A DNA stretch of 64,000 nt, from assembly GCF_040881935.1 (NCBI RefSeq), contig NZ_JBBECH010000068.1:19976-83975 (forward strand). Reading direction: 5' to 3'. The position numbers were made by a program, and so were the translations under genes. The notes under the pieces were generated by a model. That model had not been told where the DNA came from, did no database searches, and worked only from the letters and a program-made list of their open reading frames with translations. Of the stretch, positions 15,206 through 24,938 are shown one piece after another (position 1 is the first letter of the stretch; the number at the start of each line of letters is the position of its first letter). Source of the stretch: Saccharospirillum sp040881935 (GTDB taxonomy: Bacteria > Pseudomonadota > Gammaproteobacteria > Pseudomonadales > Natronospirillaceae).

Positions 15206-16768
15206 ATGAAAACGCTAATACCAGCCTCGCTAGGCTTGGCGGTCGTCCTCCTGAGTGGCTGTGCCATGATGGGTCCGAGCTATGAGCCGGATACCGACTA
15301 TCAACTGACCATTTTGCACACCAACGATCATCACGGTCGCTTCTGGCGCAACAGTGACGGTGAATACGGTATGTCAGCCCGTAAAACTCTGATCGATGCC
15401 ATCCGCGCGGAAGTGGAAGCGGAAGGCGGCGAAGTCTTGCTGCTGTCTGGCGGTGACATCAACACCGGCGTGCCTGAGTCGGACTTGCAGAATGCCGAAC
15501 CAGATTTTAAAGGCATGGCGATGCTTGAGTACGACGCCATGGCCGTGGGTAACCACGAATTCGATAACCCGCGTGATGTGCTGATGCAGCAGGCAGACTG
15601 GGCGGGCTTCCCGTTTCTGTCAGCCAACATCGTCTATAAAGACGGCGGCGACACCTTGTTTGAGCCCTATGAAATGTTCAATGTTCAGGGCAACCGTGTA
15701 GCCATTGTCGGCTTCACCACGGAAGACACAGTCCGTATCGGCAACCCCGAGTACATCGGTGATCTCGATTTTCTGAGCCCGTCCGAGGTAGGTCGTGACC
15801 TGATTCCTGAACTGGACGAAAAATCCGAACTGATCATCGCTGTTACGCACATGGGGCACTACGCCAATGGCAACTACGGTGGCAATGCTCCGGGTGATGT
15901 AACACTGGCCCGCAATGTAGATGGCATCGATGTCATTGTCGGTGGTCACAGCCAGAATCCGCTGTTCGAGCCGGATGTTGTGAATAACACCCTGATTCTT
16001 CAGGCACATGAGTGGGGCAAGTATGTCGGCCGTCTGGATCTGACCATTCGCAATGGCGAAATCGCCCACTACGAATACGATCTGATCCCGGTCAACCTGA
16101 AAGAAGACGACCAGCTGTTGCGTCCGGAAATTGCTCAGAACCTGGAGATGCTGGCGATGCTGGCTCCATACCAGCAAGCGGGTAGCGCGGCGCTTGACAC
16201 CATTATCGGTTCTGCCGACGGCGATTTCATTGGCGATCGCAGTGTCGTGCGCAATGAACCTACCAATCTGGGTGTACTGGTCGCGCGGGCTCAGCGGGTG
16301 AAAACCCAGGCTGACATTGCCATCATGAACTCTGGTGGTATTCGGGCGGATATGGAAGGTGGTGACATCAGCTACAAAGACGTGCTGACTGTACAGCCCT
16401 TTGGCAATATGGTGTCTTATGTCGATTTCACCGGTGCCGAATTGCTCGATTATCTCAATGTCGCGGCTTCCAAGCAGGCAGGCAGTGGCGCCTTTGCCCA
16501 GTTCGATGGTGTGAACCTGCGCATCATTGACGGTGAAGTCACGCGTGCCATTGTCAATGGTAGTGAGGTTGATCCCAGTGGCATGTACCGGCTGGCGGTG
16601 AACGCTTTTATGGCCGCTGGCGGTGACGGTTATCCCATGCTCACAGACCACCCGAACTATGTGAATACCGGCTTCGTTGACGCGGACGTGATGGTGGAGT
16701 TCATTCAGGCCAACAGCCCTATGAGCATCTCCAGTTTTAACCCTGGAGTGGCCGTCGTGCGTCGCTAA
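15206..16768 (+). CDS. Lipoprotein bifunctional metallophosphatase / 5'-nucleotidase (UshA/NutA-like)
   Basis: The 520-residue protein has a lipoprotein signal peptide with lipobox 'LLSGC' (Cys at 19). An N-terminal metallophosphatase domain follows with metal ligands in 'LHTNDHHGRF', 'GGDINTG', 'AVGNHEFD', 'THMG' and 'GGHSQN'. The C-terminal 5'-nucleotidase substrate domain has 'NSGGIRADMEGGDISY' and 'FMAAGGDGYPML'. Such enzymes sit on the cell surface or in the periplasm and release phosphate and nucleosides from extracellular nucleotides; Vibrio NutA is a lipoprotein of this kind. A Pho-box-like sequence lies upstream and a terminator just downstream. It is monocistronic. Confidence 0.93.
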   Translation: MKTLIPASLGLAVVLLSGCAMMGPSYEPDTDYQLTILHTNDHHGRFWRNSDGEYGMSARKTLIDAIRAEVEAEGGEVLLLSGGDINTGVPESDLQNAEPDFKGMAMLEYDAMAVGNHEFDNPRDVLMQQADWAGFPFLSANIVYKDGGDTLFEPYEMFNVQGNRVAIVGFTTEDTVRIGNPEYIGDLDFLSPSEVGRDLIPELDEKSELIIAVTHMGHYANGNYGGNAPGDVTLARNVDGIDVIVGGHSQNPLFEPDVVNNTLILQAHEWGKYVGRLDLTIRNGEIAHYEYDLIPVNLKEDDQLLRPEIAQNLEMLAMLAPYQQAGSAALDTIIGSADGDFIGDRSVVRNEPTNLGVLVARAQRVKTQADIAIMNSGGIRADMEGGDISYKDVLTVQPFGNMVSYVDFTGAELLDYLNVAASKQAGSGAFAQFDGVNLRIIDGEVTRAIVNGSEVDPSGMYRLAVNAFMAAGGDGYPMLTDHPNYVNTGFVDADVMVEFIQANSPMSISSFNPGVAVVRR

Positions 16769-16788
16769 GCGACACTCGCTGTCAGATG

Positions 16789-16817
16789 AAAGGGTCGCCG
16801 GGTGCGGCCCTTTTTTT
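16789..16817 (+). terminator. Intrinsic terminator of the 5'-nucleotidase gene
   Basis: AAGGGTCGC-cgggt-GCGGCCCTT followed by a T tract lies 20 bases after the stop. The 9-bp stem has one wobble pair. Confidence 0.8.
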
Positions 16818-16938
16818 CGTTCTGCGTTCCACAATGGCTTTTTCCCGGTGTGCTGCTACTATGGCCGACCTTTCAGTGGTGATGCCCCTTTTGGGCAAAC
16901 ACTGACCGTTTTTCCACTTGTCCACCAGGGCTCTGCTG

Positions 16939-17316
16939 ATGACCAATTCCCTTTCCCCGGAAGAACTTCAAGACCTCCAGGCACTGTCTCCCGCGGAGCG
17001 TTATGACTACCTGATTGAGCTGATACAGGCTGGCCAAAGCGTCTGGTCCCTGCGCAGCGAGCAGGGTACGGTGCTGATGTCCAGTGATGGTCAGGATTGT
17101 CTGCCAATATGGCCACATACCGAATGCGCGCAAGCCTGGATTAACGGCGATTGGGCCGACTGCACACCCATCGCCATCGATGCCGCCGCTTGGGAACAGC
17201 GCTGGCTACCCGGCTTGCAGGCCGATGGCATTGAGCTGGCCGTTTTTCCAAGCCAGGACGATGAAGGGGTGGTGGTTGAGCCTGACGATATGGCAGCCTC
17301 GCTTTCGGCGGAGTAA
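16939..17316 (+). CDS. DUF2750 family protein
   Basis: This 125-residue cytoplasmic protein matches DUF2750: an early 'LSPAERYDYLIELI', the Trp-rich centre 'PIWPHTECAQAWINGDWA', and the hallmark 'RWLPGLQADGIELAVFPS' followed by 'GVVVEPDDM'. Function is unknown; family members are common in gammaproteobacteria and near immunity-like genes. The ATG at 16939 is preferred over one 21 bases upstream because the conserved region starts soon after it. It is a single-gene unit between a terminator and glyA. Confidence 0.75.
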   Translation: MTNSLSPEELQDLQALSPAERYDYLIELIQAGQSVWSLRSEQGTVLMSSDGQDCLPIWPHTECAQAWINGDWADCTPIAIDAAAWEQRWLPGLQADGIELAVFPSQDDEGVVVEPDDMAASLSAE

Positions 17317-17550
17317 CCAGTCCAGTCAGGTTGCCATGGAACGGCTGACTTTTTGATCTTTGTTTGATCAATTTCCCGCCCAGGCGGTGGGAAACCGATT
17401 TGCTTTAGGTACAATACCCAGCCTTCGAAACCCTTGAAATGACTGAGCTAAAGCTGTCTTTGCGGTCAGTTTCAGTCAGTGATTATTGAGTTGTTGCGAC
17501 CCGGGTCGGGGTCGATATCGGCAGCCCATCTATACCTTGTGGAGAGAGCC

Positions 17551-18813
<1,263 letters not shown>

Positions 18814-18836
18814 ACGAAAGCCTCAGAGTGTGAACG

Positions 18837-18863
18837 AAGGGAGGCCAGCGGCCTCCCTTTTTT
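18837..18863 (+). terminator. Intrinsic terminator of glyA
   Basis: AAGGGAGGCC-agc-GGCCTCCCTT is a perfect 10-bp stem followed by a T run, located 24 bases after the glyA stop. Because it precedes palindrome B, that palindrome is not needed to end glyA transcription. Confidence 0.9.
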
Positions 18864-18920
18864 GTATATGACGTTTGTCTCAAGTTTCGGAGTTTTGGGG
18901 CGACTGGGTGGCATTGGCCC

Positions 18921-19104
18921 GCACTGGGTACCGGGAGAACCCTTGTGGGGTCGGCGTGAACCCGCCCATGGGGCCTAGACCGCATGATATGAATCCCCTC
19001 CATGGGATTCACCCTTCGGGCTCGCTGCGCTCATGCTAAAACGCTCCCGGCGTTTTAGTCCTTGTTGCGGACTCCCCCACAAGGGTTCCCCCGGCACCCA
19101 TTGC
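18921..19104 (-). repeat. Intergenic palindrome, copy B (long form)
   Basis: Arms 18925-18950 and 19075-19100 pair at 24 of 26 positions, and both exceptions are G.U-compatible on the minus strand. Pairing can be extended to 18921 and 19104 with one mismatch. It contains the core (CATGGGGCCTAGAC on plus) and the long-form insert shared with A and C, including hairpins GAATCCC...GGGATTC and CTAAAACGC-tcccg-GCGTTTTAG. It lies between glyA and the DMT transporter gene. Confidence 0.85.
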
Positions 19105-19161
19105 TCGTTTCTCCAGCGAACTCCGAAACTTGAAGCATTTGAATTGAGGACGTTAGCCGCT

Positions 19162-20073
19162 ATGGATAACCTGGTATTGCGCAGCCATTTGGCGCTGCTG
19201 TTAGCGATGCTGTTGTGGGGCAGTTCCTTTATTGCCCTGAAATTGGCGGTGAATGATCTGTCGCCGATGATCGTGATTTTTATGCGTATGGCGATTGGTG
19301 CCGTTGCCTTTTTGACCGTTTGGCCCTGGTTGCGCCATGGCTTTGTGTACCAGGCGGGTGACTGGAAGTATTTGTTGGGCATGGCGCTGTTCGAGCCTTG
19401 CCTGTACTTTATCTTCGAAGCTCAGGCGTTGCGCTACACCAGCGCCGGTCAGGCTGGCATGATCACTGCCATGCTGCCGTTGATGGTCGCTATTGCCGCC
19501 TTTTTTATTCTGAAAGAACGCAGTGGTTGGCGTCAGTGGCTGGGATTTGGGATTGCCGTGATCGGCGTGGTCTGGATGACACTGACCGGCGAAGACAGCG
19601 ACCAGGCACCCAATGCTCTGCTCGGCAATTTCCTGGAATTTCTGGCCATGGTCAGCGCGGTAGGTTACACCCTGCTGGTCAAGCATCTGACCCGTCGCTA
19701 TTCGGCTTTCTTGTTAACGGCCTTGCAGTCGTTCGTCGGCACGCTGTTCTTTTTCCCGCTGGCCCTGGCGTCGCCCTGGCCCGAACAGATTGCCCTGTCG
19801 ACTTTTGGTCTGCTGATCTATCTGGGCCTGGTCATTACGCTGGGCGCCTACGGTCTCTACAATTATTCGCTGACCCATTTAAAGGCTACGGTAGCTGCTG
19901 GTTACACTAATCTGCTGCCGGTGTTCACGCTGCTGTTTTCAATGCTGTTGTTGGGTGAGCGTCTGGTACTGAGTCAGTGGCTGGCAATTGGGCTGGTGTT
20001 TGTCGGGGTGTTTCTCAGCCAGGATCGCAGCCATCGGCTACCGCCAGAGGCTCCGCCCGCTGTGACGGGTTGA
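19162..20073 (+). CDS. DMT-superfamily EamA transporter
   Basis: The 303-residue integral membrane protein has about ten hydrophobic helices arranged as two EamA repeats, beginning 'LALLLAMLLWGSSFIALKLA' and repeating from about residue 155. The second repeat has the typical 'AGYTNLLPVFTLLFSMLLLG'. Such proteins export metabolites such as amino acids; the substrate cannot be told from sequence. The ATG at 19162 follows GAGGA (19146-19150) and leaves a short cytoplasmic tail. An upstream in-frame ATG lies inside palindrome B and is rejected. Confidence 0.88.
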   Translation: MDNLVLRSHLALLLAMLLWGSSFIALKLAVNDLSPMIVIFMRMAIGAVAFLTVWPWLRHGFVYQAGDWKYLLGMALFEPCLYFIFEAQALRYTSAGQAGMITAMLPLMVAIAAFFILKERSGWRQWLGFGIAVIGVVWMTLTGEDSDQAPNALLGNFLEFLAMVSAVGYTLLVKHLTRRYSAFLLTALQSFVGTLFFFPLALASPWPEQIALSTFGLLIYLGLVITLGAYGLYNYSLTHLKATVAAGYTNLLPVFTLLFSMLLLGERLVLSQWLAIGLVFVGVFLSQDRSHRLPPEAPPAVTG

Positions 20074-20227
20074 ATGACCTGGAAAAAAGGGTTGCGAAAA
20101 CAGAGGGCTGTAAAATCGTCGGGACAACACCAGGCATAGCTAATTAACGTCGGTGCATTGCCCTGTTGCAAGCTCTGGGTCACTTTAGTCGAGTGTTCGG
20201 TTCGACCCAAACTGCGGAGATTACAGC

Positions 20228-21613
20228 GTGCAACCTTATTCAGTTCTGGATCTGTTCAAAGTCGGCCTGGGGCCGTCATCCTCTCATACCCTTGGCCCGA
20301 TGCGCGCAGCCGAGCGTTTTGTTCAACATTTGAAAGAGCAGGCAAAACTGGATGCCGTGGTGCAAATTCGGGCCGATCTGTACGGCTCGCTGGCGCTGAC
20401 CGGTATCGGCCACGGTACCGATAAAGCCGTTGTGCTGGGCCTATGTGGCCTGGATGCTGCAACCGTCGATCCTGAGGTGGCGGACCACACCTTCCTGCAA
20501 GTGAAGGCCGATCAGCGATTGCCTCTGCCCGGTGGGCCAGTATTGCGCTTTACCATGGGCGAGTGCGTACGCTTTTTCACCGATATTTTTCTGCCCGAAC
20601 ACCCCAACGGCATGCGCTTTACCGCTGAAGACGAACACGGCATCGTGTTGCTCAGCGAAACCTGGTATTCCGTGGGCGGCGGTGCCATTGCCAATGAGCT
20701 GGCAAAAAACTCGGCCAAGCGCGATTTGCTGACCGAGTTTCCGGACCAGCGGCCCTATCCTTTCTTTAATGCGACCGAATTGTTGAACCAGGCCGAGTCT
20801 CATAATCTGACCATTGCCGATATCACGCTGGCCAATGAGGTGGGGCTGGGCACCCCGGAAGCGGATGTTCTGGACTGGGCCGATCACATCAACGAGGCCA
20901 TGGTCAGTTGCATGAACCGGGGCATGGACCTTGAAGGCCCATTGCCGGGCGGTATTCAGGTGCAACGCCGGGCAGCTCGCATGGCTCGCTCACTGCGCCA
21001 GCAGGCGGAGGCGGATCAACTCGGCGTGATCGACTGGGTCAGTGTGTATGCGTTGGCGGTTAATGAAGAGAATGCCGCTGGAGGTCGGGTGGTGACGGCG
21101 CCCACCAACGGTTCAGCCGGTGTGATACCCGCTGTCCTGGCCTACATTCACCACCACATGCCCCGATTAACCGCTGACGATGAACGCCGCTTTCTGATGA
21201 CCGCAGCAACCATCGGCTGGCTTTATAAGCGCAATGCCTCGATTTCAGCGGCCGAGATGGGGTGCCAGGGTGAGATCGGTGTTGCTAGTTCGATGGCGGC
21301 CGCGGGTTTGGCCGAGGTAATGGGTGGCTCGGCAGCCCAGGCAGAACATGCGGCAGAGATCGCCATGGAACACCACCTGGGCATGACCTGTGACCCCATC
21401 GGTGGCCTGGTGCAGGTACCCTGTATCGAACGCAACGCCTTCGGCGCAGTCAAGGCAATTCAAGCCGCGCGCATTGCCTTGCGGGAACCCGGCGATCACT
21501 GCGTTTCGCTGGATGAGGTGATTGAAACCATGCGCCAGACCGGCGAAGACATGGCCTCCAAATACAAGGAAACCGCCCAGGGCGGGCTCGCAGTCAACGT
21601 TGTGGTTTGTTGA
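20228..21613 (+). CDS. sdaA: L-serine ammonia-lyase (single-chain, iron-sulfur type)
   Basis: SdaA deaminates L-serine to pyruvate and ammonia using a [4Fe-4S] cluster. The 461-residue protein joins the beta domain (start 'SVLDLFKVGLGPSSSHT') and the alpha domain. Cluster cysteines are visible in 'EMGCQGE', 'GMTCDPIGG' and 'VPCIERN', and a C-terminal Cys ends the chain ('AVNVVVC'), as in E. coli-type enzymes where this tail occupies the active site. The start is GTG at 20228 with CGGAGA upstream. With glyA, it gives this stretch a serine/glycine theme. Confidence 0.95.
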   Translation: MQPYSVLDLFKVGLGPSSSHTLGPMRAAERFVQHLKEQAKLDAVVQIRADLYGSLALTGIGHGTDKAVVLGLCGLDAATVDPEVADHTFLQVKADQRLPLPGGPVLRFTMGECVRFFTDIFLPEHPNGMRFTAEDEHGIVLLSETWYSVGGGAIANELAKNSAKRDLLTEFPDQRPYPFFNATELLNQAESHNLTIADITLANEVGLGTPEADVLDWADHINEAMVSCMNRGMDLEGPLPGGIQVQRRAARMARSLRQQAEADQLGVIDWVSVYALAVNEENAAGGRVVTAPTNGSAGVIPAVLAYIHHHMPRLTADDERRFLMTAATIGWLYKRNASISAAEMGCQGEIGVASSMAAAGLAEVMGGSAAQAEHAAEIAMEHHLGMTCDPIGGLVQVPCIERNAFGAVKAIQAARIALREPGDHCVSLDEVIETMRQTGEDMASKYKETAQGGLAVNVVVC

Positions 21614-21675
21614 GGCGGGGTTAATTGTGTGCCAGGAGTTTGTGCAGGCAACCGGGTAGGCTTATCCGGGCAGAG

Positions 21676-22170
21676 TCAGGCCGGGATCGGGATCCACAGC
21701 ATTGAGCCGGTCTTCAACATGTTCATGAAGTTGGTGCGTATGTTGTTGAGGTTGTTGGTAGGTAGAACCAGCTGAGCGCTGGCGTCGCCGTTCTGATGGC
21801 ATTCGGCGTAAACCAACTGCAAATCGTTGTCGGCACCCATGGGGTCAAAGATTTCGCGTTCCTTGTTCCCGCGCAGAAACCCCCAGCTATTGGCATACCG
21901 CCGTTCGTAGGTTTTGCTGGCATCCAGAGTGATGCGTGCCTCGTACACTTCAGGGTCAGCACCGTCGGCGCTGGTTCTGACGTACTCGACCGAGAACTCA
22001 AGCGCTACAATGGGATCAAAGGTGTCTTCGGTGGTCTGTGGATCCCAGTATTGGTCGCCATAACGGCTGTTCGATTCAGGGCCACAGGCGGCTAACAGCA
22101 AGGCGGTCAGCGAAATGGCCAGGGTAGACGCCTTTGACAGCAAGTAAGGGCGATCAGACACGTTCATCAT
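21676..22170 (-). CDS. Hypothetical lipoprotein
   Basis: The 164-residue protein has a type II signal peptide with lipobox 'LLAAC' (Cys at 29), so it is probably anchored in an envelope membrane. The mature part contains 'RITLDASKTYERRYANSWGF' and two further cysteine-free halves; no domain is recognised. A second ATG at 22167 is an equally good start. It is divergent from the cytochrome gene, and the shared 261-base upstream region contains four copies of an 8-bp tandem repeat. Confidence 0.7.
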   Translation of the reverse strand: MMNVSDRPYLLSKASTLAISLTALLLAACGPESNSRYGDQYWDPQTTEDTFDPIVALEFSVEYVRTSADGADPEVYEARITLDASKTYERRYANSWGFLRGNKEREIFDPMGADNDLQLVYAECHQNGDASAQLVLPTNNLNNIRTNFMNMLKTGSMLWIPIPA

Positions 22171-22302
22171 GCTCTACATCAGGGTATGAAGGTAAAGTCA
22201 TTGTATGCTTTGCTGAATTTGAAACGGTGACCGGGTTCTAGGTTTAGAGTATTGCTGGTGTTAAAGCGGGTGGTATTGGCCTTCTGTTTTGTGCGTTAAT
22301 CC

Positions 22303-22334
22303 GGTACCCCGGTACCCCGGTACCCCGGTACCCC
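22303..22334. repeat. Tandem repeat (GGTACCCC) x 4
   Basis: Four perfect, uninterrupted copies of GGTACCCC run through the divergent promoter region between the lipoprotein and cytochrome genes. Perfect short tandem units of this kind are prone to slippage and can change promoter spacing. The unit contains the palindrome GGTACC. Confidence 0.95.
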
Positions 22335-22431
22335 AGCATGGGCTCCCGGCAACAAATTTGAATTAACCGACTATGTAAGTACCTTCAACCGGCGCGGTGG
22401 GTGAGCGCTCAGATCATAAGAGAGAATAGTG

Positions 22432-22758
22432 ATGAATAGATCCGTTAAGACGTTTTTGGTGGGTGTGACCGCTCTGCTGGCGGTGAATGCCTGGGCAGAG
22501 GGTGATGTGGAGGCCGGTAAGGCCAAGTCGGCGGTGTGTGCTGCCTGTCATGGGGCGAACGGGGTGTCGGCGGTGGCTATTTATCCGAATTTGGCTGGCC
22601 AGAAACAGGCCTATCTGGCCAATGTGCTGGCGGCTTATAAATCCCAGGAACGGAAAGGGGCCAATGCGGCCGTGATGTGGGGCGTGGCTGGTGGGCTCTC
22701 CGAGCAGGATATTGCCAACCTGGCCGCATACTACTCGAGTCTGCCTGCTGGCGGCTAA
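22432..22758 (+). CDS. Small soluble cytochrome c (class I / c553-like)
   Basis: The 108-residue protein has a Sec signal peptide ending 'NAWA' (about residue 22). A heme c site 'CAACH' follows, and the distal Met ligand is most likely in 'AAVMWGVAGGLSEQDIANLA', a c553/c4-half pattern. It is a periplasmic one-electron carrier, possibly serving terminal oxidases. The ATG at 22432 has AGAGAGAA upstream; an adjacent in-frame GTG at 22429 is less likely. An intrinsic terminator follows. Confidence 0.9.
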   Translation: MNRSVKTFLVGVTALLAVNAWAEGDVEAGKAKSAVCAACHGANGVSAVAIYPNLAGQKQAYLANVLAAYKSQERKGANAAVMWGVAGGLSEQDIANLAAYYSSLPAGG

Positions 22759-22803
22759 CGGGTTACTCCACCGCATTTTCTGTGACGCTCGAAATAAAGC
22801 ATC

Positions 22804-22828
22804 AGGGGTGCATCCGCGCCCCTTTTTT
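22804..22828 (+). terminator. Intrinsic terminator after the cytochrome c gene
   Basis: AGGGGTGC-atcc-GCGCCCCT with a T6 tail; the 8-bp stem has one wobble pair. Confidence 0.82.
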
Positions 22829-23235
22829 GTGTCTGGGCTGATGGCAACTGGCTTCCCTTGAAGTGCCCACAGTAACTGTGGATAAGTCTGTGGGTATACT
22901 CTTTACAGCTTGCCCGGATCGGCATGACTGTGATGTTACGCGAGCTTGATTAAAAAATGATCAGTTTTCTAAAAAACCAATAAAAACAAATAGTTATGAT
23001 GATCTGTCGATCAAAATATAGCCGCCTAGCCGGGCTTTGAATGCCCGGTTCAGGTGCATTCGTTTTTGTGAATAAACACCTTCCCCGGAACCCGCATGGT
23101 TGTCAGCTTCGGAGAAAGTCAACGCTTTCGTGGTAGTAGGTGTGTCGCCAAATAGTCGGTAGCAGAGTACACTTCAGGGGCTTGAAACACGGTTCAGACA
23201 CCGTCCTTTCTCTTAGTCCCAATGAGCTCTAACCG
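22829..23235. other. Gene-free region upstream of nrdR with a DnaA box and an AT-rich stretch
   Basis: No reading frame or known RNA was recognised in these 407 bases. Visible structure: an exact DnaA-box sequence TGTGGATAA (22877-22885) within the inverted repeat CCACAG-taa-CTGTGG, an AT-rich tract from about 22950 to 23025 unlike the surrounding GC content, and a perfect hairpin CCGGGC...GCCCGG near 23032-23048. Promoter signals for the nrdR-rib operon probably lie here but could not be fixed. Confidence 0.4.
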
Positions 23236-23697
23236 ATGCACTGTCCATTCTGTAAAGCACAAGACACCAAGGTCATCGACTCACGTCTGGTTGCCGAAGG
23301 TGAGCAGGTCCGCCGTCGTCGCGAATGCCTTCAGTGTGGTGAGCGCTTTACCACCTATGAAGGGGCAGAACTGGTGATGCCCCGCATTGTTAAGCAAAAC
23401 GGCAATCGCGAACCCTTCGACGAAATGAAGTTGCGCGCCGGTTTGCAACGAGCCCTGGAGAAACGGCCGGTCAGTGTTGAAGAAGTTGAAGCTGCGCTCG
23501 CCCGGATCAAACAAAGTCTGCGATCAACCGGTGAGCGCGAGTTGCCCTCGCGGCGCCTGGGCGAGGTGGTGATGAATGAGCTGCGTGAACTGGACCAGGT
23601 CGCCTATGTTCGGTTTGCGTCGGTTTATCGAAGTTTTCAGGATTTGAACGAATTTCGCAGCGAAATAGACCGGCTGGAAAAAAAGCGAACCGAATGA
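23236..23697 (+). CDS. nrdR: Transcriptional repressor NrdR
   Basis: NrdR represses ribonucleotide reductase genes according to dATP/ATP levels. The 153-residue protein has the zinc ribbon (Cys3-x2-Cys6 and Cys31-x2-Cys34), the 'RRRRECLQCGERFTTYE' DNA-binding segment, and the ATP-cone ('VKQNGNREPFDEMKLRAGLQ'). Length and start are standard. It heads a run nrdR-ribD-ribBX-ribH-nusB, with 7 bases before ribD. No NrdR box was spotted nearby. Confidence 0.97.
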   Translation: MHCPFCKAQDTKVIDSRLVAEGEQVRRRRECLQCGERFTTYEGAELVMPRIVKQNGNREPFDEMKLRAGLQRALEKRPVSVEEVEAALARIKQSLRSTGERELPSRRLGEVVMNELRELDQVAYVRFASVYRSFQDLNEFRSEIDRLEKKRTE

Positions 23698-23704
23698 GGG
23701 TGGT

Positions 23705-24811
23705 GTGACGGATACTCAATCTGACGAATTCTGGATGGCGCATGCCCTGACCCTGGCGGCGCGGGGGAAGACCACGACCACACCCAACCCCAGGGTTGGC
23801 TGTGTGATCGTGCGTGATGGCATTAACGTGGGTGAGGGGTATCACGTTCGCGCCGGTACCGGCCATGCCGAGGTGCATGCACTGGCCGCCGCCGGAGACA
23901 AGGCGCGGGGCGCTACTGCCTACGTTACTCTGGAACCCTGCAGCCACTATGGCCGCACGCCGCCATGCGCGGAAGCATTGATTGCCGCACAAGTGGCGCG
24001 TGTTGTCTGTGCCATCGAAGACCCCAATCCGCAAGTTGCCGGAACCGGTTTGGCCCGGTTGAGTGCGGCGGGTATCGAGGTACGGTCCGGGGTGTTGAGT
24101 GCGGATGCAGAACTCCTGAACCGGGGGTTTCTGAAGCGCATGCGCACTGGCCAACCCTGGCTGACACTGAAGCTGGCGAGCAGTCTGGACGGTGCCACCG
24201 CCATGGCCAGTGGAGAAAGCCAGTGGATTACCGGCCCGAATGCGAGAGCCGATGTGCAGCAGGCCCGGTCGGAACGGTGCGCCATTCTGGCCGGAGTTGG
24301 CACCGTGCTGTCAGATGATCCCAGCCTGACCGTTCGCCTGAACGGAGCCGAACGACAGCCGGACCGCATAATCCTGGATACCCAACTGAACACACCGGCC
24401 AGCGCCAGAATGCTGTCGTTGCCTGGAAAGACCTGGATTCTGCATGGCAGCGAAGCATCTGAGGAGCACAAGCGTGCGCTCATTGCTTCGGGCGCCAACT
24501 TGGTGGTGTTGCCTGGGAATGCAGCCGGGCATCTCGATTTGACCGCCGTGATGATTTGGCTGGGCCAGCAATCCTACAACGAGGTGTGGGCTGAGCCCGG
24601 TGCAACGCTTGCGGGTGCTTTGTTGCAGGCGCATTGTGTGGATGAGCTGTGGCTGTATCAGGCACCGGTGTTGCTGGGGGCGGCTACCCGGCCACTGATC
24701 TCGGCCCGACTGGACACCCTGGCGGAAGGCCTGGCGCTATCGCTAATAGACGTCCGTGCTGTGGGTCAGGACCTGCGTCTGCGGCTGGTGCCAAAAAAGC
24801 GTTCCATGTAA
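23705..24811 (+). CDS. ribD: Bifunctional riboflavin deaminase/reductase RibD
   Basis: RibD performs the second and third steps of riboflavin synthesis after GTP ring opening. The 368-residue protein has an N-terminal deaminase with zinc ligands 'GHAEVHAL' and 'EPCSHYGRTPPCAEAL', and a C-terminal reductase ('LKLASSLDGATAMASGESQW', 'GVGTVLSDDPSLTVR'). It starts with GTG at 23705, 7 bases after nrdR. Riboflavin synthase (ribE/ribC) normally follows in this operon but is absent; ribBX comes next. No FMN riboswitch was recognised. Confidence 0.95.
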   Translation: MTDTQSDEFWMAHALTLAARGKTTTTPNPRVGCVIVRDGINVGEGYHVRAGTGHAEVHALAAAGDKARGATAYVTLEPCSHYGRTPPCAEALIAAQVARVVCAIEDPNPQVAGTGLARLSAAGIEVRSGVLSADAELLNRGFLKRMRTGQPWLTLKLASSLDGATAMASGESQWITGPNARADVQQARSERCAILAGVGTVLSDDPSLTVRLNGAERQPDRIILDTQLNTPASARMLSLPGKTWILHGSEASEEHKRALIASGANLVVLPGNAAGHLDLTAVMIWLGQQSYNEVWAEPGATLAGALLQAHCVDELWLYQAPVLLGAATRPLISARLDTLAEGLALSLIDVRAVGQDLRLRLVPKKRSM

Positions 24812-24938
24812 CGCAGGAAAAACACCCGAAAACGCAGCCTGACGCGGCGAATTGCCCCGGCATCTGGTATCATGGCGGCTTGTGAACGCCGGGCGATAAG
24901 TACCGGCGGTGACGATGGACCCGGCAGTGGGATTGAAC

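Noticed and set aside
15620..16834. Long minus-strand frame (404 codons) opposite the 5'-nucleotidase gene
   Set aside because: Antisense shadow of a clearly functional gene; composition is not protein-like.
22829..23235. Replication origin
   Set aside because: Only one exact DnaA box and one AT-rich tract are present; dnaA, dnaN, gidA and multiple clustered boxes are missing.
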